From Rhynchopus euleeides (Eukaryota; Euglenozoa; Diplonemea; Diplonemida; Diplonemidae), in contig OY723322.1 of the NCBI GenBank assembly GCA_963210315.1, forward strand, positions 1,488,001 to 1,552,000: a stretch of DNA of 64,000 bases, read 5' to 3'. The notes beneath the pieces were generated by a model. That model made no database searches. It was not told the origin of the DNA and worked only from the letters and a program-made list of their open reading frames with translations. Both the position numbers and the translations under genes were made by a program. How positions within the stretch are numbered: the stretch's first letter is position 1; each line of letters starts with the position of its first letter. This document shows, in pieces, positions 20,318-33,072 of the stretch.

Positions 20318-21778
20318 ATATTCCGATATCCCAAAAAGGTGCACCCTGACGTGTGGGAGTCCACCGTGTACAAAACATGTTTTTTATGTCTCTGTGAGTC
20401 TGTCTCCCCCACCACCCACCACCACGCTGCCTCCCCCCCACCCCCCCTGGCAGATCCGAACAAGAGAATCACGCTGCCCACTTCCTACCGGCTCCCACCA
20501 CTCTTCGCTGTGTTCCACCCTGTGTGAAAACAAAATGCACATCACGTGTGCCTCCGACATTCTGTTCGGGACAGCCGCGGGGGGTCTTCGCTCCGTGTGC
20601 CACTGTGTGTCAAAGCTCTGTGCCACTTTCCACACCCAGTGGTTGTGAGGCACACCTTTTTCCCACATTTTGTGCAGCGAGCCTCGGACCGAAGCCTCCC
20701 CGCCTGACTCTGCTTTTAAAGCACTCTCTCGGGAGTGCATGGGCCACCCCACCCACCCATCCCCTGTGTGGGTGGGTGCCTCCTCTCGACATTGCATAAA
20801 AAGTCGAGCCAGTCGAGCCCCCACCAAAACAGGTGTGCACACGGGCCACATTTCTGTTTGGCACAGCGACAGGCCCTCCCCCTGAAGACCCCTTCCCCAG
20901 GATTTTGAAATAAAATGAAAGAAGAACTGGCTGTAAACACCCCAATCCCCCTCTCCCCCCTCGGTGGAGGTGGGGGGGTGGGGGGCGCACTCACTTGGAG
21001 CAGTTGGTTGCCCCCGCCAAGGCGCTAAACCTATGTGTTGATGCACTAGGCCGCCAGCCAGCCATGGTTGGGGCAACTGGCTCACAGGGAGTGACACTCC
21101 TGGGAAGGGGGGCCGGGGGCGGGGGCCTGTCTGTGATATCGGAAGAGTTTCCTTGCCGCAGCCTGATGGCACACTGAGGCTGGACGCGGCTCTATACGCC
21201 CCTAGGCACACCCCCAGGTTGCCGTGTCTTGATGTTGCATCTGGACAGGCCCTTCGATGGTGTGGAGGGGTGGTGGGGTTGCGAGTTGTGTCGCGTCGTG
21301 CAACAGATCCGCCGGCTTGCTGTGGTGTTTTACCGTGCCGTGTGGACAGCTCGTGTTCATCTCTTTGGACGGATCTGAAGGGAGAGAGGGGGGGAGACAA
21401 GGGGCAGGGGGCAGGGGTTCTGTCCCTTCCTGCCCAAGCCTCTCCTCCCCGGCCCCGATCTTTTGATATCTGCAACTTTCTGTTCCCTGCGTGCGAAGCA
21501 GCAAACGTGATGGTTCAATCAAAACCTTCGCGTTGCAAGCAGCAGGTGTCCTGAGTGCGTTCTACACTGTCCCCAAGAATTGTTCAAATTATTCAGAAAT
21601 GTGCGGGGCAGGCGAGTATGGAGTGTGTTTGCCGCTGCCCAACCGCCCCTATGCCCCACTGCAGCCCTCGTGTCCTGATCCCAACTATAGGCGGTGGTGT
21701 GTGTTTTGTGTGCACGTGCAGTTGCACCAAGCCCCCCTGCAGATATATCCAACACTCACACTACCACCACCCAACACA

Positions 21779-22276
21779 ATGTTCATGTTCCGTGAGCTTG
21801 CCGTGCTGCAGAACCGTGAGGAGATGGCGACGGAGACGGGTCTGACGGTGAGCATGGGTCTCGAGGGGCGCACGGAGATGGACATCGGGAAGGGGTGGGT
21901 GGAGCACGTCCGCCCTGACGGGAAGCGCTTCTACGTGAACAACACGACGGGGAAGCGCACGTGGCAGCGCCCTGAGGAGGAGGGGGTGCTGAAGGTGACC
22001 GAGTTCGACCGCTGCGAGGGGATGGTGTCGAAGATGAAGTACGAGGGGCGCTTCCCGAAGGAGATGGAGATGCGCGTGGCTGACGCAGGCGACTGCACGG
22101 CCTTCCTGGAGCGTCTGTACTCGGCAAACGAGACACGGTGGTCGCGCGAGTCGGCTGCGGCTGCCGGTGTGGACATGTCGGCGGCTGGGGCGATGCCCCA
22201 GTCTGCTGCTGCCGCACCCCTGTTTAAGCCTGAGGACACGTACCTCCCGCGCGCAGCAGCCACGAACGCGGCGTAG
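21779..22276 (+). CDS. WW-domain protein, array copy 3
   Basis: 165 residues, identical to copies 1 and 2. Leader as in copy 2. Confidence 0.9.
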   Translation: MFMFRELAVLQNREEMATETGLTVSMGLEGRTEMDIGKGWVEHVRPDGKRFYVNNTTGKRTWQRPEEEGVLKVTEFDRCEGMVSKMKYEGRFPKEMEMRVADAGDCTAFLERLYSANETRWSRESAAAAGVDMSAAGAMPQSAAAAPLFKPEDTYLPRAAATNAA

Positions 22277-24271
22277 ATGTCGCACATGCCGCCGAGTCGA
22301 GAACGGCAAGACATCAACACACCGCCAAGGAGCGCACGTGCTATCAAGACACAACACACATCTCGCATCCTTGTCTTGACGAATACTGACGGTTGCAGGC
22401 ACCCCATCTGTTGAGGGACCTGCTTGCGGTGCAGACGACACGCACGTCTCCTGCCCGCAGCCACGGCTGGCACAATCTTGTCCACGTGGCAGACTTAACT
22501 TGCGCAACACCGCCGGGGGAACAAAATTCCCTGGTCGCCTTTGAATTTTTCGTTATTTTCTCTCTGTTTTTCATGGTTTTTCTCGCCCCCTAGCTTCCGT
22601 CTCTCTCTCGCTGCACCGCTGCCGCAGGGAGGGGTGCCAAGCCCCTGCCTGCAGCGCTGCACCACCCTCCCCTTTGTCTCCATGCCACTTGGGCTCCTCC
22701 TCCTCCTCCTCCCCCCTGTGCCTGCACCCTGCCACCTGCTACCCGAGAGCGAGACGACAACGGCACCGGCACACCACCAACGTCCCGCCGCCGGAACAAG
22801 AATGCTCTCTGCATCAGGCCGAGGTACGCTGGCACCGCCCCCCCACCCCCCTGCACTCCTCAACCCAGCACACGTGCACCACGCCTGCTGTGTGCACCGG
22901 GTTACGATCTCCTGACCTTCCGAGCTAGGCGAGCGGGGCGGGCCGGATCTCATGCCCTGCCCCGAGACTGCCAGCTCAGTCAGACTCACTCTCCAATCCG
23001 CCACGTTTTCCCTCTCCGGGCATTGCCTCCGGAAAGTGTCACGGAAAGTTGTTGTTCTTTGTCTTATCACCTTCGTATGTGCTCGATTGTGGAGGGGCAC
23101 ACTCCCCCCCCCCCCTCTCTGCCCCCCACCCACCCCAATAGGTCAACATGACTCCCCCCCCTCACCCCCCCCCAAACTCCTCACTCACCCCGCACAACGC
23201 GGTGACACCTTCTTCGGGGGGTGGACCAGGCTCCCTGCTCCAACTACGCCGCTCCAGGGTGTTGTTCCCCACTTTGGTCTTCTGGGGTCCACCGGTGTGC
23301 TTCTCCTTTCATGGTTCCTTGGCAGGGGGGGGCGGTGGGCTTCGCGAATGGGGCGACAGTTCCAATGAAGAAAACAATGCCCTTTCGGCGGTTTCGATGG
23401 AAACTCGGGGGGGGGGGTGAACACGCGTCAGAAAAACATGCGGAGGAAAAAAACTGAGCCGTGGTCGCGAAGCCTCTCTCCCTCCTTGCCTTTTTTAGTC
23501 GGTGGAAAATCATGTGAGTCACCCCCCCCCCCCCTCCCCTTCCCCCCATATCAAGCAACACACACCATGTCTGTCTTTTGTTTTCGAACCAACCGGCGGG
23601 GGAGACCGTGCAGCTGGAAGCTCTCAAGAGCTGCAGCTATACACACCACTCCCCCAACAAGAATTCAAACCAACCGAGAGGAGGCCTAAGCGAGGATGGG
23701 GGGTGGGGAGTGGGGAGGCCTTGCTCTGCGCTGGAATGAGTGTGGCAATGCCATTCCATTGCAGATCGCTGGGCGCCCCCCCCCCCCCGCTATTGCGCCC
23801 GGCAGGGCGGTTCCCTCACAGCCCTTCCAATGACATCGTGTCAGAGGGTGTGGGAGGGCAGGGCCTGCTGGGTAGGCTGTTGGGTACGCTTTGCCTCTCT
23901 CACCCCCCACCCTTGTTTGCAGATCTTAGTGTTGTCCAGATGTGTTCAGTGTGGCAGTGGTGGCCACACCAATAGAGCAGGGCGCTCGGTGTGTTGCTCG
24001 GCTCTGCTCCTAAAAGTTAGCCTGTATTCAATGTCAGTATTCAATGTCGGTATTCAATTTCATGTGGGGAGAGAGAGAGAGGGGATGGTGCAGGGATTGT
24101 TTTCAGAACAGCAGTGCTGCAGCACTTTCCCCCCGAGCCCCCCGTTGGGGTGTGTGTGGGCAAGGGGGTTTGCTCTCCTCGATGCAGCAGGGCTGCAAAA
24201 AAAAATTGAAGAAAAAATTGAAGAAGAAGAAGAAAAAAAAGCAAACAGAACGAACCGATGTGAGAGGGAGT

Positions 24272-24399
24272 GGGGGTCTGGACCCCCGCTAGCGGGAGTC
24301 TGCCCTGCTATTTTTGGTGCCCAGACGACCCCCGCGAGCGGGGTCCATACCCCCGCTCGCGGGGGTCCAGACCCCCACTCGCGGGGGTCTGGACCCCCG
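24272..24399. repeat. Hairpin cluster in spacer, unit 3
   Basis: Same palindromes as unit 1. The C-run upstream in this unit is shortened to 13 (23776-23788). Confidence 0.8.
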
Positions 24400-25860
24400 A
24401 TATTCCGATATCCCAAAAAGGTGCACCCTGACGTGTGGGAGTCCACCGTGTACAAAACATGTTTTTTATGTCTCTGTGAGTCTGTCTCCCCCACCACCCA
24501 CCACCACGCTGCCTCCCCCCCACCCCCCCTGGCAGATCCGAACAAGAGAATCACGCTGCCCACTTCCTACCGGCTCCCACCACTCTTCGCTGTGTTCCAC
24601 CCTGTGTGAAAACAAAATGCACATCACGTGTGCCTCCGACATTCTGTTCGGGACAGCCGCGGGGGGTCTTCGCTCCGTGTGCCACTGTGTGTCAAAGCTC
24701 TGTGCCACTTTCCACACCCAGTGGTTGTGAGGCACACCTTTTTCCCACATTTTGTGCAGCGAGCCTCGGACCGAAGCCTCCCCGCCTGACTCTGCTTTTA
24801 AAGCACTCTCTCGGGAGTGCATGGGCCACCCCACCCACCCATCCCCTGTGTGGGTGGGTGCCTCCTCTCGACATTGCATAAAAAGTCGAGCCAGTCGAGC
24901 CCCCACCAAAACAGGTGTGCACACGGGCCACATTTCTGTTTGGCACAGCGACAGGCCCTCCCCCTGAAGACCCCTTCCCCAGGATTTTGAAATAAAATGA
25001 AAGAAGAACTGGCTGTAAACACCCCAATCCCCCTCTCCCCCCTCGGTGGAGGTGGGGGGGTGGGGGGCGCACTCACTTGGAGCAGTTGGTTGCCCCCGCC
25101 AAGGCGCTAAACCTATGTGTTGATGCACTAGGCCGCCAGCCAGCCATGGTTGGGGCAACTGGCTCACAGGGAGTGACACTCCTGGGAAGGGGGGCCGGGG
25201 GCGGGGGCCTGTCTGTGATATCGGAAGAGTTTCCTTGCCGCAGCCTGATGGCACACTGAGGCTGGACGCGGCTCTATACGCCCCTAGGCACACCCCCAGG
25301 TTGCCGTGTCTTGATGTTGCATCTGGACAGGCCCTTCGATGGTGTGGAGGGGTGGTGGGGTTGCGAGTTGTGTCGCGTCGTGCAACAGATCCGCCGGCTT
25401 GCTGTGGTGTTTTACCGTGCCGTGTGGACAGCTCGTGTTCATCTCTTTGGACGGATCTGAAGGGAGAGAGGGGGGGAGACAAGGGGCAGGGGGCAGGGGT
25501 TCTGTCCCTTCCTGCCCAAGCCTCTCCTCCCCGGCCCCGATCTTTTGATATCTGCAACTTTCTGTTCCCTGCGTGCGAAGCAGCAAACGTGATGGTTCAA
25601 TCAAAACCTTCGCGTTGCAAGCAGCAGGTGTCCTGAGTGCGTTCTACACTGTCCCCAAGAATTGTTCAAATTATTCAGAAATGTGCGGGGCAGGCGAGTA
25701 TGGAGTGTGTTTGCCGCTGCCCAACCGCCCCTATGCCCCACTGCAGCCCTCGTGTCCTGATCCCAACTATAGGCGGTGGTGTGTGTTTTGTGTGCACGTG
25801 CAGTTGCACCAAGCCCCCCTGCAGATATATCCAACACTCACACTACCACCACCCAACACA

Positions 25861-26358
25861 ATGTTCATGTTCCGTGAGCTTGCCGTGCTGCAGAACCGTG
25901 AGGAGATGGCGACGGAGACGGGTCTGACGGTGAGCATGGGTCTCGAGGGGCGCACGGAGATGGACATCGGGAAGGGGTGGGTGGAGCACGTCCGCCCTGA
26001 CGGGAAGCGCTTCTACGTGAACAACACGACGGGGAAGCGCACGTGGCAGCGCCCTGAGGAGGAGGGGGTGCTGAAGGTGACCGAGTTCGACCGCTGCGAG
26101 GGGATGGTGTCGAAGATGAAGTACGAGGGGCGCTTCCCGAAGGAGATGGAGATGCGCGTGGCTGACGCAGGCGACTGCACGGCCTTCCTGGAGCGTCTGT
26201 ACTCGGCAAACGAGACACGGTGGTCGCGCGAGTCGGCTGCGGCTGCCGGTGTGGACATGTCGGCGGCTGGGGCGATGCCCCAGTCTGCTGCTGCCGCACC
26301 CCTGTTTAAGCCTGAGGACACGTACCTCCCGCGCGCAGCAGCCACGAACGCGGCGTAG
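25861..26358 (+). CDS. WW-domain protein, array copy 4
   Basis: 165 residues, identical to the other copies. Leader as in copy 2. Confidence 0.9.
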   Translation: MFMFRELAVLQNREEMATETGLTVSMGLEGRTEMDIGKGWVEHVRPDGKRFYVNNTTGKRTWQRPEEEGVLKVTEFDRCEGMVSKMKYEGRFPKEMEMRVADAGDCTAFLERLYSANETRWSRESAAAAGVDMSAAGAMPQSAAAAPLFKPEDTYLPRAAATNAA

Positions 26359-28353
26359 ATGTCGCACATGCCGCCGAGTCGAGAACGGCAAGACATCAAC
26401 ACACCGCCAAGGAGCGCACGTGCTATCAAGACACAACACACATCTCGCATCCTTGTCTTGACGAATACTGACGGTTGCAGGCACCCCATCTGTTGAGGGA
26501 CCTGCTTGCGGTGCAGACGACACGCACGTCTCCTGCCCGCAGCCACGGCTGGCACAATCTTGTCCACGTGGCAGACTTAACTTGCGCAACACCGCCGGGG
26601 GAACAAAATTCCCTGGTCGCCTTTGAATTTTTCGTTATTTTCTCTCTGTTTTTCATGGTTTTTCTCGCCCCCTAGCTTCCGTCTCTCTCTCGCTGCACCG
26701 CTGCCGCAGGGAGGGGTGCCAAGCCCCTGCCTGCAGCGCTGCACCACCCTCCCCTTTGTCTCCATGCCACTTGGGCTCCTCCTCCTCCTCCTCCCCCCTG
26801 TGCCTGCACCCTGCCACCTGCTACCCGAGAGCGAGACGACAACGGCACCGGCACACCACCAACGTCCCGCCGCCGGAACAAGAATGCTCTCTGCATCAGG
26901 CCGAGGTACGCTGGCACCGCCCCCCCACCCCCCTGCACTCCTCAACCCAGCACACGTGCACCACGCCTGCTGTGTGCACCGGGTTACGATCTCCTGACCT
27001 TCCGAGCTAGGCGAGCGGGGCGGGCCGGATCTCATGCCCTGCCCCGAGACTGCCAGCTCAGTCAGACTCACTCTCCAATCCGCCACGTTTTCCCTCTCCG
27101 GGCATTGCCTCCGGAAAGTGTCACGGAAAGTTGTTGTTCTTTGTCTTATCACCTTCGTATGTGCTCGATTGTGGAGGGGCACACTCCCCCCCCCCCCTCT
27201 CTGCCCCCCACCCACCCCAATAGGTCAACATGACTCCCCCCCCTCACCCCCCCCCAAACTCCTCACTCACCCCGCACAACGCGGTGACACCTTCTTCGGG
27301 GGGTGGACCAGGCTCCCTGCTCCAACTACGCCGCTCCAGGGTGTTGTTCCCCACTTTGGTCTTCTGGGGTCCACCGGTGTGCTTCTCCTTTCATGGTTCC
27401 TTGGCAGGGGGGGGCGGTGGGCTTCGCGAATGGGGCGACAGTTCCAATGAAGAAAACAATGCCCTTTCGGCGGTTTCGATGGAAACTCGGGGGGGGGGGG
27501 TGAACACGCGTCAGAAAAACATGCGGAGGAAAAAAACTGAGCCGTGGTCGCGAAGCCTCTCTCCCTCCTTGCCTTTTTTAGTCGGTGGAAAATCATGTGA
27601 GTCACCCCCCCCCCCCCTCCCCTTCCCCCCATATCAAGCAACACACACCATGTCTGTCTTTTGTTTTCGAACCAACCGGCGGGGGAGACCGTGCAGCTGG
27701 AAGCTCTCAAGAGCTGCAGCTATACACACCACTCCCCCAACAAGAATTCAAACCAACCGAGAGGAGGCCTAAGCGAGGATGGGGGGTGGGGAGTGGGGAG
27801 GCCTTGCTCTGCGCTGGAATGAGTGTGGCAATGCCATTCCATTGCAGATCGCTGGGCGCCCCCCCCCCCCGCTATTGCGCCCGGCAGGGCGGTTCCCTCA
27901 CAGCCCTTCCAATGACATCGTGTCAGAGGGTGTGGGAGGGCAGGGCCTGCTGGGTAGGCTGTTGGGTACGCTTTGCCTCTCTCACCCCCCACCCTTGTTT
28001 GCAGATCTTAGTGTTGTCCAGATGTGTTCAGTGTGGCAGTGGTGGCCACACCAATAGAGCAGGGCGCTCGGTGTGTTGCTCGGCTCTGCTCCTAAAAGTT
28101 AGCCTGTATTCAATGTCAGTATTCAATGTCGGTATTCAATTTCATGTGGGGAGAGAGAGAGAGGGGATGGTGCAGGGATTGTTTTCAGAACAGCAGTGCT
28201 GCAGCACTTTCCCCCCGAGCCCCCCGTTGGGGTGTGTGTGGGCAAGGGGGTTTGCTCTCCTCGATGCAGCAGGGCTGCAAAAAAAAATTGAAGAAAAAAT
28301 TGAAGAAGAAGAAGAAAAAAAAGCAAACAGAACGAACCGATGTGAGAGGGAGT

Positions 28354-28481
28354 GGGGGTCTGGACCCCCGCTAGCGGGAGTCTGCCCTGCTATTTTTGGT
28401 GCCCAGACGACCCCCGCGAGCGGGGTCCATACCCCCGCTCGCGGGGGTCCAGACCCCCACTCGCGGGGGTCTGGACCCCCG
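28354..28481. repeat. Hairpin cluster in spacer, unit 4
   Basis: Same palindromes as unit 1. The unit's C-run is 12 (27859-27870) and its G-run near 27490 is 12 instead of 11. Confidence 0.8.
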
Positions 28482-29942
28482 ATATTCCGATATCCCAAAA
28501 AGGTGCACCCTGACGTGTGGGAGTCCACCGTGTACAAAACATGTTTTTTATGTCTCTGTGAGTCTGTCTCCCCCACCACCCACCACCACGCTGCCTCCCC
28601 CCCACCCCCCCTGGCAGATCCGAACAAGAGAATCACGCTGCCCACTTCCTACCGGCTCCCACCACTCTTCGCTGTGTTCCACCCTGTGTGAAAACAAAAT
28701 GCACATCACGTGTGCCTCCGACATTCTGTTCGGGACAGCCGCGGGGGGTCTTCGCTCCGTGTGCCACTGTGTGTCAAAGCTCTGTGCCACTTTCCACACC
28801 CAGTGGTTGTGAGGCACACCTTTTTCCCACATTTTGTGCAGCGAGCCTCGGACCGAAGCCTCCCCGCCTGACTCTGCTTTTAAAGCACTCTCTCGGGAGT
28901 GCATGGGCCACCCCACCCACCCATCCCCTGTGTGGGTGGGTGCCTCCTCTCGACATTGCATAAAAAGTCGAGCCAGTCGAGCCCCCACCAAAACAGGTGT
29001 GCACACGGGCCACATTTCTGTTTGGCACAGCGACAGGCCCTCCCCCTGAAGACCCCTTCCCCAGGATTTTGAAATAAAATGAAAGAAGAACTGGCTGTAA
29101 ACACCCCAATCCCCCTCTCCCCCCTCGGTGGAGGTGGGGGGGTGGGGGGCGCACTCACTTGGAGCAGTTGGTTGCCCCCGCCAAGGCGCTAAACCTATGT
29201 GTTGATGCACTAGGCCGCCAGCCAGCCATGGTTGGGGCAACTGGCTCACAGGGAGTGACACTCCTGGGAAGGGGGGCCGGGGGCGGGGGCCTGTCTGTGA
29301 TATCGGAAGAGTTTCCTTGCCGCAGCCTGATGGCACACTGAGGCTGGACGCGGCTCTATACGCCCCTAGGCACACCCCCAGGTTGCCGTGTCTTGATGTT
29401 GCATCTGGACAGGCCCTTCGATGGTGTGGAGGGGTGGTGGGGTTGCGAGTTGTGTCGCGTCGTGCAACAGATCCGCCGGCTTGCTGTGGTGTTTTACCGT
29501 GCCGTGTGGACAGCTCGTGTTCATCTCTTTGGACGGATCTGAAGGGAGAGAGGGGGGGAGACAAGGGGCAGGGGGCAGGGGTTCTGTCCCTTCCTGCCCA
29601 AGCCTCTCCTCCCCGGCCCCGATCTTTTGATATCTGCAACTTTCTGTTCCCTGCGTGCGAAGCAGCAAACGTGATGGTTCAATCAAAACCTTCGCGTTGC
29701 AAGCAGCAGGTGTCCTGAGTGCGTTCTACACTGTCCCCAAGAATTGTTCAAATTATTCAGAAATGTGCGGGGCAGGCGAGTATGGAGTGTGTTTGCCGCT
29801 GCCCAACCGCCCCTATGCCCCACTGCAGCCCTCGTGTCCTGATCCCAACTATAGGCGGTGGTGTGTGTTTTGTGTGCACGTGCAGTTGCACCAAGCCCCC
29901 CTGCAGATATATCCAACACTCACACTACCACCACCCAACACA

Positions 29943-30440
29943 ATGTTCATGTTCCGTGAGCTTGCCGTGCTGCAGAACCGTGAGGAGATGGCGACGGAGA
30001 CGGGTCTGACGGTGAGCATGGGTCTCGAGGGGCGCACGGAGATGGACATCGGGAAGGGGTGGGTGGAGCACGTCCGCCCTGACGGGAAGCGCTTCTACGT
30101 GAACAACACGACGGGGAAGCGCACGTGGCAGCGCCCTGAGGAGGAGGGGGTGCTGAAGGTGACCGAGTTCGACCGCTGCGAGGGGATGGTGTCGAAGATG
30201 AAGTACGAGGGGCGCTTCCCGAAGGAGATGGAGATGCGCGTGGCTGACGCAGGCGACTGCACGGCCTTCCTGGAGCGTCTGTACTCGGCAAACGAGACAC
30301 GGTGGTCGCGCGAGTCGGCTGCGGCTGCCGGTGTGGACATGTCGGCGGCTGGGGCGATGCCCCAGTCTGCTGCTGCCGCACCCCTGTTTAAGCCTGAGGA
30401 CACGTACCTCCCGCGCGCAGCAGCCACGAACGCGGCGTAG
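29943..30440 (+). CDS. WW-domain protein, array copy 5 (last)
   Basis: 165 residues, identical to the other copies. Its unit is cut at about 31107, so this gene keeps its 3' flank and the small frame at 30846-31079 but not the spacer. Transcript end signals within the first 650 bases downstream would be shared by all copies. Confidence 0.9.
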   Translation: MFMFRELAVLQNREEMATETGLTVSMGLEGRTEMDIGKGWVEHVRPDGKRFYVNNTTGKRTWQRPEEEGVLKVTEFDRCEGMVSKMKYEGRFPKEMEMRVADAGDCTAFLERLYSANETRWSRESAAAAGVDMSAAGAMPQSAAAAPLFKPEDTYLPRAAATNAA

Positions 30441-31145
30441 ATGTCGCACATGCCGCCGAGTCGAGAACGGCAAGACATCAACACACCGCCAAGGAGCGCA
30501 CGTGCTATCAAGACACAACACACATCTCGCATCCTTGTCTTGACGAATACTGACGGTTGCAGGCACCCCATCTGTTGAGGGACCTGCTTGCGGTGCAGAC
30601 GACACGCACGTCTCCTGCCCGCAGCCACGGCTGGCACAATCTTGTCCACGTGGCAGACTTAACTTGCGCAACACCGCCGGGGGAACAAAATTCCCTGGTC
30701 GCCTTTGAATTTTTCGTTATTTTCTCTCTGTTTTTCATGGTTTTTCTCGCCCCCTAGCTTCCGTCTCTCTCTCGCTGCACCGCTGCCGCAGGGAGGGGTG
30801 CCAAGCCCCTGCCTGCAGCGCTGCACCACCCTCCCCTTTGTCTCCATGCCACTTGGGCTCCTCCTCCTCCTCCTCCCCCCTGTGCCTGCACCCTGCCACC
30901 TGCTACCCGAGAGCGAGACGACAACGGCACCGGCACACCACCAACGTCCCGCCGCCGGAACAAGAATGCTCTCTGCATCAGGCCGAGGTACGCTGGCACC
31001 GCCCCCCCACCCCCCTGCACTCCTCAACCCAGCACACGTGCACCACGCCTGCTGTGTGCACCGGGTTACGATCTCCTGACCTTCCGAGCTAGGCGAGCGG
31101 GGCGGGCCTGACCTCTGTCTTGCCCTGCCCCGAGACTGCCAGCTC

Positions 31146-31872
31146 ATCGAACGGGACCGACAGCCGCTCCTTTGTGAGGATGTTTGCCAAAAGGCTTTTG
31201 CAGCTCCACACGATGCTACATTCGTTGTCCCCCCACCCCACCCCTGCACGGTTGTTTGTTTGTTTGGAGGCCCACGTGTGGCCTACAGACAAACAAACAA
31301 CCGTACGCAAATGCGCTACTCTCTACAATCAAACCCCCCCTGAAAGGCTCCCCTTCTGTTGCCTTACCGGGAGGAGCCAGTCCCGGGGCAAAGGGTTCCG
31401 CCGCCCTTTCCCCGGCGTCTGACCCCCTCCCCTGATTCTTGCTCGAATTCAAATGCCGGTCTCTTCGACTGGACACCCCCTTCCCCCCTCCCATGCCACC
31501 TGCGTTTTTGAACGATTTGAACGATTTTTGGCCGTGCTCGTCGCGTCCCCCGGTGAGGGGGGACGCTGTTTCGTGTTCTCCTTGCCGCACGGAGGCATTG
31601 CCTTACGTCGCCTCTTCCTCTTTTCCTTTATGGGCGGGTTAGTCTGGCTCAGAGGGCGGGACCGTGCTGATATGCACAGTGACGACTCTCCCTTTTTTGT
31701 TGTGCCCGCCTCCTGCCGAGTCGTGGCTGCTGCCTCTCAGACTGGGGGCGGGCGGTCGCCGACGCTGACGCGCCTGGCGGCCCGTGGAAAGTGACGTGGG
31801 TCTGGGGGTGGGGGGGGGGGGGTGCTGGGGTGTCAGGCCGAAGCCCTTGACCGCTGTTGATTTTTGCAGGTT
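31146..31872. other. Intergenic region after the array
   Basis: Unique sequence with no supported gene. Includes the hairpin at 31249-31303 and a G-run near 31810 just beyond the 3' side of the LINE fragment. Confidence 0.5.
31249..31303. repeat. Hairpin with dispersed partner
   Basis: 15-bp perfect arms (CGGTTGTTTGTTTGT and complement) around a loop that itself pairs (AGGCCCACGTGTGGCCT). The right arm and the next ~35 bp (ACCGTACGCAAAT, CGCTACT, TCAAACCCC) recur with few changes at 36787-36838. Confidence 0.7.
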
Positions 31873-33072
31873 TCACGAGATCAGGTAGTCCTTCTCGCTG
31901 TGCTCCGTCACCCCTGCCTCAGCCAGGTAGCGTAGGGCCCCCTTGCAGTTGTGCAGCAGCAGGTTGTGCACGCTTGTGGCTGTGAGGTGGTGTCGGGCTG
32001 ACGCTGTCGCGGGACAGCCGAAGAATAGGTGCTTCAGCGAGACCCCAGGCGGGGGGCTGTCCGGCGCAAGCTTCAGGCAGGGTTTGCACGGTGGTTGTGC
32101 GCTGCCCGGGACGTCGTGGTCGTACACCAGGCGGTGGTGGTCGGCCCGGAGGCGGCGGATGGTGGTTTCCCCTAAGCGGGTAAGGCCCTCCATGCGGAGG
32201 TCAGGGCGCTGCAGTCGCGTCTCCCCGATTCCTGACCGATACGCGTACACGCTGTCTGTGCGGGGCAACGTGGTCCCGCTGTATATGTGTCGGCGGAGGG
32301 TGACACGGGCCGACGCGAGGCTGATCGGCTCCATCTGGGGCTTGAACGCACCGATCTGCGCCTGCTTGTCAGCAAGTTCGTTCCCTACCACCCCAACATG
32401 CGACGGGATGTAGCGGAGGTGGGTGGTGACATCGTATGTTTGGGCGAGCTTGCGCAGCCTCTGCCAGATGTCCCATTCGGTGGACCCCCTCGCTCGCTGG
32501 GGGCCGCTCAGCAGTGCATTCAGTGCGCTCTGCGAGTCGGTGAGGATGGCGACCGTTTCGCCTTGGGTTACCACGGTGCATAGGTGGGCGAGGGATTCTC
32601 TGATGGCCACCAGCTCTGCCTGGTAGCTGATGCAACGGAGTCCTGCCGGCCAGGCGAGCTTTTTCTTGAGGCGGCCCTCCGGCATGCTGTACACCGCTGC
32701 GCCCGCGCCGCCCTGTTGCTGCCGCGATGTGGAGTTGGAGACTGACCCGTCGGTGTAGACATGCCAGGCGCACGTCGGGAGGGCCTGGATGGTCTGCTCT
32801 GCCAGGTCCCGGAGGGTGTCTTTCGGGGTGGCGGCCTTCGGGGCGGTGAGCCCCGGCAGCGTCGCCAGGATGTGCACTCGTGGCAGCACCAGGTTCCATT
32901 CCCAGGGGGGGATGGGGTGTGCTGCATGCAGGGGGGCCAGCAGGGGGGTGCGCCCGTCGACCTTCGAGGATTTCACCAGACTCCGTGCCTGATGTAGCCA
33001 GCTGCCTCCCGTGTTCCCGGTATTTAGTTGCGCCCGGTATCCTGGGGAGTGGGGCACGCGGCGGAAGCTTTT
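31873..33072 (-). mobile_element. 5'-truncated non-LTR retrotransposon, RNase H end
   Basis: On the - strand a frame is open from 33072, just after a TAA, to a TGA at 31873 (about 400 codons), without a convincing ATG start. It encodes an RNase H domain with all four catalytic acids: YTDGS, QAELVAI, LTDSQSAL and HVGVVGNELAD (D103, E148, D174, D230 counting from the GTG at 33057). After it comes CKPC...HLFFGCP, the Cys/His motif found after RNase H in many LINEs. No reverse transcriptase or endonuclease lies upstream, as expected from 5' truncation on insertion. RNase H-bearing LINEs include the ingi/L1Tc, I and related clades. I cannot assign the clade, and neither a poly-A tail nor a target duplication is clear. 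Confidence 0.85.

Larger units (their letters stand above)
13541..31145 (+). repeat. Tandem array of ~4.09-kb units, each with a WW-domain gene
   Basis: Full units are 13541-17630, 17631-21721, 21722-25803 and 25804-29885. A fifth stops at about 31107, with a 25-bp shared stretch to 31145. Units are 4090, 4091, 4082 and 4082 bp. Nearly all differences I see are homopolymer lengths, plus a few substitutions in the first leader. The first unit begins exactly at the WW gene leader. The last ends shortly after the small open frame downstream of it. So gene plus 3' flank exist five times and the full spacer four times. All copies point the same way. Confidence 0.95.
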
